Shown here piece after piece: positions 60,101 through 64,000 of a DNA stretch of 64,000 nt. The DNA is from Polytrichum commune. Taxonomy: Eukaryota; Streptophyta; Polytrichopsida; Polytrichales; Polytrichaceae. Below the pieces are notes generated by a model. The model did no database searches and was not told the origin of the DNA. It was given only the letters and a program-made list of their open reading frames with translations. The stretch is from positions 12,402,501-12,466,500 of the forward strand of contig OX485808.1 in NCBI GenBank assembly GCA_950295325.1. The letters are read 5' to 3'. The stretch's first letter is position 1. The number at the start of each line of letters is the position of its first letter. Position numbers and translations under genes: made by a program.

Positions 60101-61273
60101 CCCAGCTCATGGAGTGAGTATTTCTGTACATGATTGTCAGTGCATAATGTATATGTACATATTATGACTACAACCCTAAGCATGACATGAAATCTAGAGC
60201 TTGAGGGTCTGTGACCATTGAAATTTAAGATCTCTCATTGGTGGTAAATGCTAAGACCATCCCGTATCACTTTACAATAGAGCTTGAGCGCCTAAGGGAC
60301 CAACGAATTTGACTGGATGGAATCCTGACATGGTATGGAGTGGAAAATGTTTCATGGTCTACCAGATTTTGTGTCGAGCTCACCTCAAAGAAGTGGGTCT
60401 AACATCAAACATGGAGACCATGACACTTCAGTATCTCACAGCTTATTGTGTAGAAGGGCCCACATGAATAAGATGCTAATGAAATTGCATTTGGTTAAGT
60501 GGCCAGTTCTGTATGTCTTTACACTACACCTGAAGGCCTGTGATCACACAAAGTTCAATTTCAACTTTCTATGGTATGACCTTGGGAAGAGTTTGAAGGG
60601 TCCTCACAATTTCATCGTTACGGCCCTTGGCCATAGCAGAAAGTGGCCCTGATCTAAAAATGAATGTGAGCTGCAGGTGATTTTAGCCACAGAGGAGTAC
60701 CATGGTGTTGCGGGTGGGTCATTCAGCATCACACTGGCAAAGCCCACACTATCTTTTACTATGGATCTGCTTACAGAAATGTGCTCAGGTATACTTTTCC
60801 ATGCACTTCCATGTCTTTCTTTGTATCTTACTGTAGGATTTAATCAAATGCAAGAGACATGGGGATTGTAAGGTCCTTGCTCTTGATACTTTGATGTAAT
60901 TGTAAGTGGGTTATTGATGGGTTTATCTGTTGGTTAACTGGCAGGTAATAAACACTTTGCTGAAAACTTGGGAGTTGTTTTACTTTCTCGAGATCCTGCC
61001 CTCCTTAGAGCTGAAGTATCTCCCAGTAGAAAGGTAATTTATTTCTTACTTTGCACTGAACAGGAAATCGATGTACGTCTATAGACCTATGCATTTGCAT
61101 TTCCAGCAAAAATTTGTAAAAGAGTGTTCTAGGATATAAATTATCTGTGTATTGTGGTGTGACAGGTAAAGGTGATAATTGATGGACAAGGTGAATACGA
61201 ACTGGAGGTAGGAAAGCACTTCTACTTTTCTGTAGCTGATCACATCCTCGGTGGTTCTCCTCAATGTACTTAG
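51160..61273 (+). CDS. IleRS: Cytosolic isoleucyl-tRNA synthetase, 1208 aa, 27 coding exons
   Basis: Attaches isoleucine to tRNA-Ile for cytosolic translation. Exons: 51160-51693, 52382-52447, 52956-53099, 53318-53592, 53766-53931, 54256-54369, 54575-54672, 55053-55131, 55332-55490, 55628-55717, 56193-56326, 56443-56602, 56724-56807, 57076-57288, 57394-57519, 57667-57810, 58322-58425, 58525-58588, 58770-58858, 59002-59143, 59305-59368, 59507-59574, 59696-59830, 60048-60113, 60677-60788, 60945-61033 and 61166-61273. All phases join. Class I motifs: HYGH (56-59, the HIGH signature), GWDCHG (85-90), [10 protein letters not shown] (580-589) and KMSKR (653-657, the KMSKS signature). The editing (CP1) domain has [11 protein letters not shown] (225-235) and [16 protein letters not shown] (369-384). 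The anticodon-binding region starts near 702. Length fits eukaryotic cytosolic IleRS (about 1,190 aa in Arabidopsis from memory). No transit peptide is seen. A Lys-rich insert lies at about 290-313. Confidence 0.98.
51640..52190 (+). repeat. Tandem triplication spanning the IleRS exon 1 end and intron 1 start
   Basis: Unit 1 starts at about 51650 with the last 44 bp of exon 1 (CAAGCAGTTGCATCTTAAGG), the donor GTATGT and the intron start. Unit 2 starts at about 51837 (GAAGCAGCTGCATGTCAAGG) and keeps a donor-like TTTGAAG/GTAGGT. Unit 3 starts at about 52018 (CAAGCAGCTGCATCT) and is more decayed. Shared intron blocks are GGTTTAGGGTTTAAGAA, GGAATGCGAGT-TTGGTGCATGA and CTCATAGAAT. Unit length is about 175-187 bp. 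Confidence 0.9.
60177..60649 (-). mobile_element. Old GGGYCACTT-family MITE in IleRS intron 24
   Basis: Diverged relative of the MITEs at 25770, 28449 and 35734, in the orientation of the last. Shared phrases in order: GTCTGTGACCATT, GGACCAACGA, TTTCATGGTC, TCAAAGAAGTGGGTCTAACA, GAGACCATGACACT, CACATGAATA and AAGTGGCCC at the right end. It fills most of the 563-bp intron 60114-60676. The left end is eroded. Confidence 0.75.
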
Positions 61274-61877
61274 TCCACACACGTGTTAGAACCACACTTG
61301 ACATGTCCAGTGGCCCATCATTTAATGCAACATATTCATTCTTGTGCATAATGATAATTCTATACTTTGTAGGATCAATGTCCAAGAAAATAGGATTCTT
61401 GGAATTGAACCCTAGTTTTATTTTATTTTTTAATATTATTGGATCAATGTGGACTCTCACAAAGTAGAGACAGTAAAGGCAGCGGTTACAACTAGAAGGA
61501 ACAGCAGTTATCCACTTCTCCATCAGAGAATTGGGTAAATGGTAACCCTTCAAGGGTCTTACAATGGGCGCTCAGAATTACCTTTTTCTGGAAAACAACA
61601 CCTGCTGTAAAAGATGTTCCAGAGTACTTATGATTAGTTCTCGAAGATCTTATTTCTTCATTGTCCAAGTAATATGCAGTAAAGTCAAAATTTACTGGAC
61701 TTTGTATTTTTCAATCCTTGGATACTCTTCCTCAGAATTCTATGACTTGCACCTTTCCTACATTTTAATGCCCAGTTAAATATAACAGAATCCAACCTAT
61801 CAAAATCATCAGTTGGGATGGTGCAATTATTCCCCTAACATATTTCCTTCCATAGTGACACATTGTATTTCATTTTT
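61274..61877 (+). other. IleRS 3' UTR and flanking DNA
   Basis: Downstream of the TAG stop; ATTTTATTTTTTAATATTATT near 61420 is AT-rich. A 182-codon antisense frame (61005-61553) runs back over the last two exons and is treated as a shadow. Confidence 0.4.
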
Positions 61878-61880
61878 AGC

Positions 61881-61985
61881 GTATACTTAATGCATACTTA
61901 ATATACACTTAATGTACTAAATGCCGACTTAATGTATACTCAATGTACTAAATGCAAACTTAATGTATACTTAGTGTATTCCATG
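61881..61985 (+). repeat. Short tandem repeat of TACTTAATGTA-type units
   Basis: Seven to eight imperfect copies of a 10-14 bp unit (TATACTTAATGCA, TACACTTAATGTACTAAATGC and variants). Confidence 0.85.
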
Positions 61986-63519
61986 CATAAATAGTTGACA
62001 TAAGTAGAAAGCCTAAAGGTCGAGGCATTCATAGTTGAACATGTCCATTTAACCACTCACTAGGGTCATGTAAAGCCAACGTGGATGAGCTCTATATTTT
62101 TTAAGTGAACAAGTTAAAGTTTATGTGAAAGCAGTTTGGGATTGAGCATTTTCAAGAGTTTGGACGATTTAGTCAAGGAGTAGCATTTAGATGAGCAATT
62201 ATGGTTTAACCTATAGATTGATTATGTGTAACCCCAAAATTTACACTTTGAAATTTGTAGCAGTTTTCATATTTATGAATTGTTTTAATAATACTTGCAT
62301 TCTCCTAAAAATTTGATTGTCTTGACAAGAAATTGAGTCTTTGTTATTTCTCATAAACATATGCGACTCGCTTTTTGTATCAGTTATAGATGCCTCAACC
62401 TTAGATGGAGACTTTTTCTATGCAATTCTCATGCAATTAGTTTGAGATGATTAAGGTAAGCGACCCATTCTTGACTAGTTAAGCAATTTAGCATATCTAT
62501 AATTTAGGTATGATCAGAGAAGAAGTTCGTCATGTAGAGAACTAGAAACAAGAATCAATTTGTATTTTTCCTAATTGTTTTTGTAATAAGCAAATTATTA
62601 TGAATTTTCAAAGTGGATACCCTCTTCGACGTATACCCGTGATATAGGCCAATGTACGAGGAGTTCCAAGGTTTAGTTACGAGATAGCTGAATTTTTTTT
62701 TGGAGATTTCCGAATGAGTTCGCAATGATTGGGATGAGGTGCCAATGTAAAATTGCTAAGTTCAGAAATCGACCGGTTCAAGGTAGAATAGACCGGCAAT
62801 ATGGCCGGTTGAGGCATCATAGTTTGAGATATTTATTGAGTAATTTTTTATTTTAGGTGAACTACCCTCTAAAAAATGTATCCACCTCTTTGGATCTATA
62901 CATATTTTAAAGGTTACATCCTTGGCCCCAAGATGGTGGAGGCTTGGCAAGGTTCAATTCCTTCCAAGGATACTTGGGATTTCTTTCAATACAAATTCAC
63001 CCCCTTAATAGCATAACATCAATGTTATTTTATGAATTAAATAAAAATTGACTTACTATACATAACTTCGGAAATGAACTGAAGTAAAATTTAGAAACTA
63101 AGAAAACTATTGAATGGTGAAGGTAAATGTAGGAATTTGACCGAGTTAAAAAATGGCTTTCAGTAGCTTCCGAGTACAAAGAAAAAATAATGCAAATATC
63201 TTTATTAAAGGTAGGAAATGTATTGATTTTTGTATAGAACTCCCTAGATTGTGATATAGGCTAACCTCTTCCCAATCATCGATTAATTAACAAAATTGAG
63301 AACGCTAGATTCTCAAAAGTGATAATTGTGGCACCTAAATATGCTTGTAATCTAAACATAGTTTTCAACTTAACAATTGATGTTTGGCAAAGTTGGATTT
63401 CAACCATGATATGTCAATAATGAATGCAACTTGATCTTGTGATGCATGGAAAGAGGTTGGCCTAAGCTTTGAGAATGGGACGGTGGTCGGGACTAGGTCA
63501 CTTACCTTTGCAACTCCAA
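61986..63519. other. AT-rich intergenic DNA, no gene seen
   Basis: Only a 62-codon frame at 62762-62950, with no motif. Nothing assigned. Confidence 0.4.
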
Positions 63520-63830
63520 ATTGTTCTTGTAGCCATTTACCTCCAACTTTTTGGAGTTCAAATGAATATCTTATTCATAGTCCAACGGAAGATTCTTGTG
63601 CTCATTAAATGGTCATATGAGTCTTCCCAATTATGTTGAGCATTGAGCCCATGATGCTTAGCATATGTTGAGTATAGATTTCAATCTCTTTTACACGACA
63701 TGTGTTTTTGGTGTCCATTCTTCCACTTGCACCTATTCCTACACCATTGAAGTATTGGTGTCTAGATTATTGCTACGTGGGAAGTAGGCACGTCTACCTT
63801 ATCCAAATTGGGAATCACATGTTTTGGCAT
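63520..63830 (+). repeat. Dispersed repeat B, second long copy
   Basis: GAAGATTCTTGTGCTCATTA, AATTATGTTGAGCATTGA, TTTTGGTGTCCATTCTT and GGTGTCTAGATTATTG are collinear with 35160-35400. The GTAGGCACGTCTACCTTATC block also matches CATGTCTACCTCATC near 35404. Confidence 0.75.
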
Positions 63831-64000
63831 GAGTGAATCACATCGTTTTTGCCACAATCTCAATGAGTTTCTCCAAAGAAGTACTCCTCAAAGCCGTACT
63901 TAGCATGGGCCAAAGGGAAGTCAATGATTGTGAGATGGGAATCCTTGAATAGGGGCACACCGCACTAGAAGTGGAGAAAAAACAATCTTTGTTGGTGCTT

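Noticed and set aside
61005-61553. 182-codon antisense frame over the last IleRS exons and 3' flank
   Set aside because: Overlaps well-supported sense exons, no recognisable domain, and no splice or leader signals.

Overview
This is nuclear DNA from a land plant. The evidence is three intron-rich genes of plant type: a BREVIS RADIX (BRX) family protein with two BRX domains, a FREE1-type FYVE protein (a plant-specific ESCRT component) and a cytosolic isoleucyl-tRNA synthetase. A fourth small two-exon gene encodes a 79-residue protein whose C-terminus matches short plant proteins. GT-AG introns of mostly 80-900 bp, GA/CT-rich leaders and intergenic DNA packed with small DNA transposons fit this. 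I cannot name the species. The window contains no LTR retrotransposon coding sequence and no prokaryotic or organellar signature.

Layout. 1-1427: AT-rich DNA, then the GA-rich leader of the small gene with a 44-bp triplicated repeat. 1428-3516 (+): the 79-residue membrane-anchored protein; intron 1 carries about four tandem copies of a 270-370 bp unit. 5684-8850 (-): BRX-like gene, six coding exons, 404 aa, with a 3x tandem duplication at about 9600-10420 upstream of it. 10.7-41 kb: a gene-poor repeat island with at least five MITE-like families, a SINE, a foldback, several diverged dispersed repeats and a 2.08-kb PIF/Harbinger-like element that carries an unrecognised ORF with one in-frame stop. 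41013-45639 (-): FREE1, nine coding exons, 661 aa, plus a noncoding first exon upstream. 46.9-50.9 kb: repeats. 51160-61273 (+): isoleucyl-tRNA synthetase, 27 coding exons, 1208 aa. 61.3-64 kb: AT-rich repeats.

The genes do not form an evident pathway. They are independent housekeeping or developmental loci: translation (IleRS), endosomal sorting (FREE1), membrane/nuclear growth signalling (BRX) and a probable organelle membrane protein. The feature that links them is structural. Three of the four genes have diverged tandem duplications of 180-370 bp at the exon-1/intron-1 boundary or just upstream of the start codon, each copying a 5' splice site or exon-like piece. The most unusual single items are the transposon-borne ORF, the extra four-cysteine module in FREE1 and these splice-site-centred duplications.

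All exon boundaries were derived by hand from reading frame, GT-AG rules and remembered family motifs. No alignment or transcript evidence was available.
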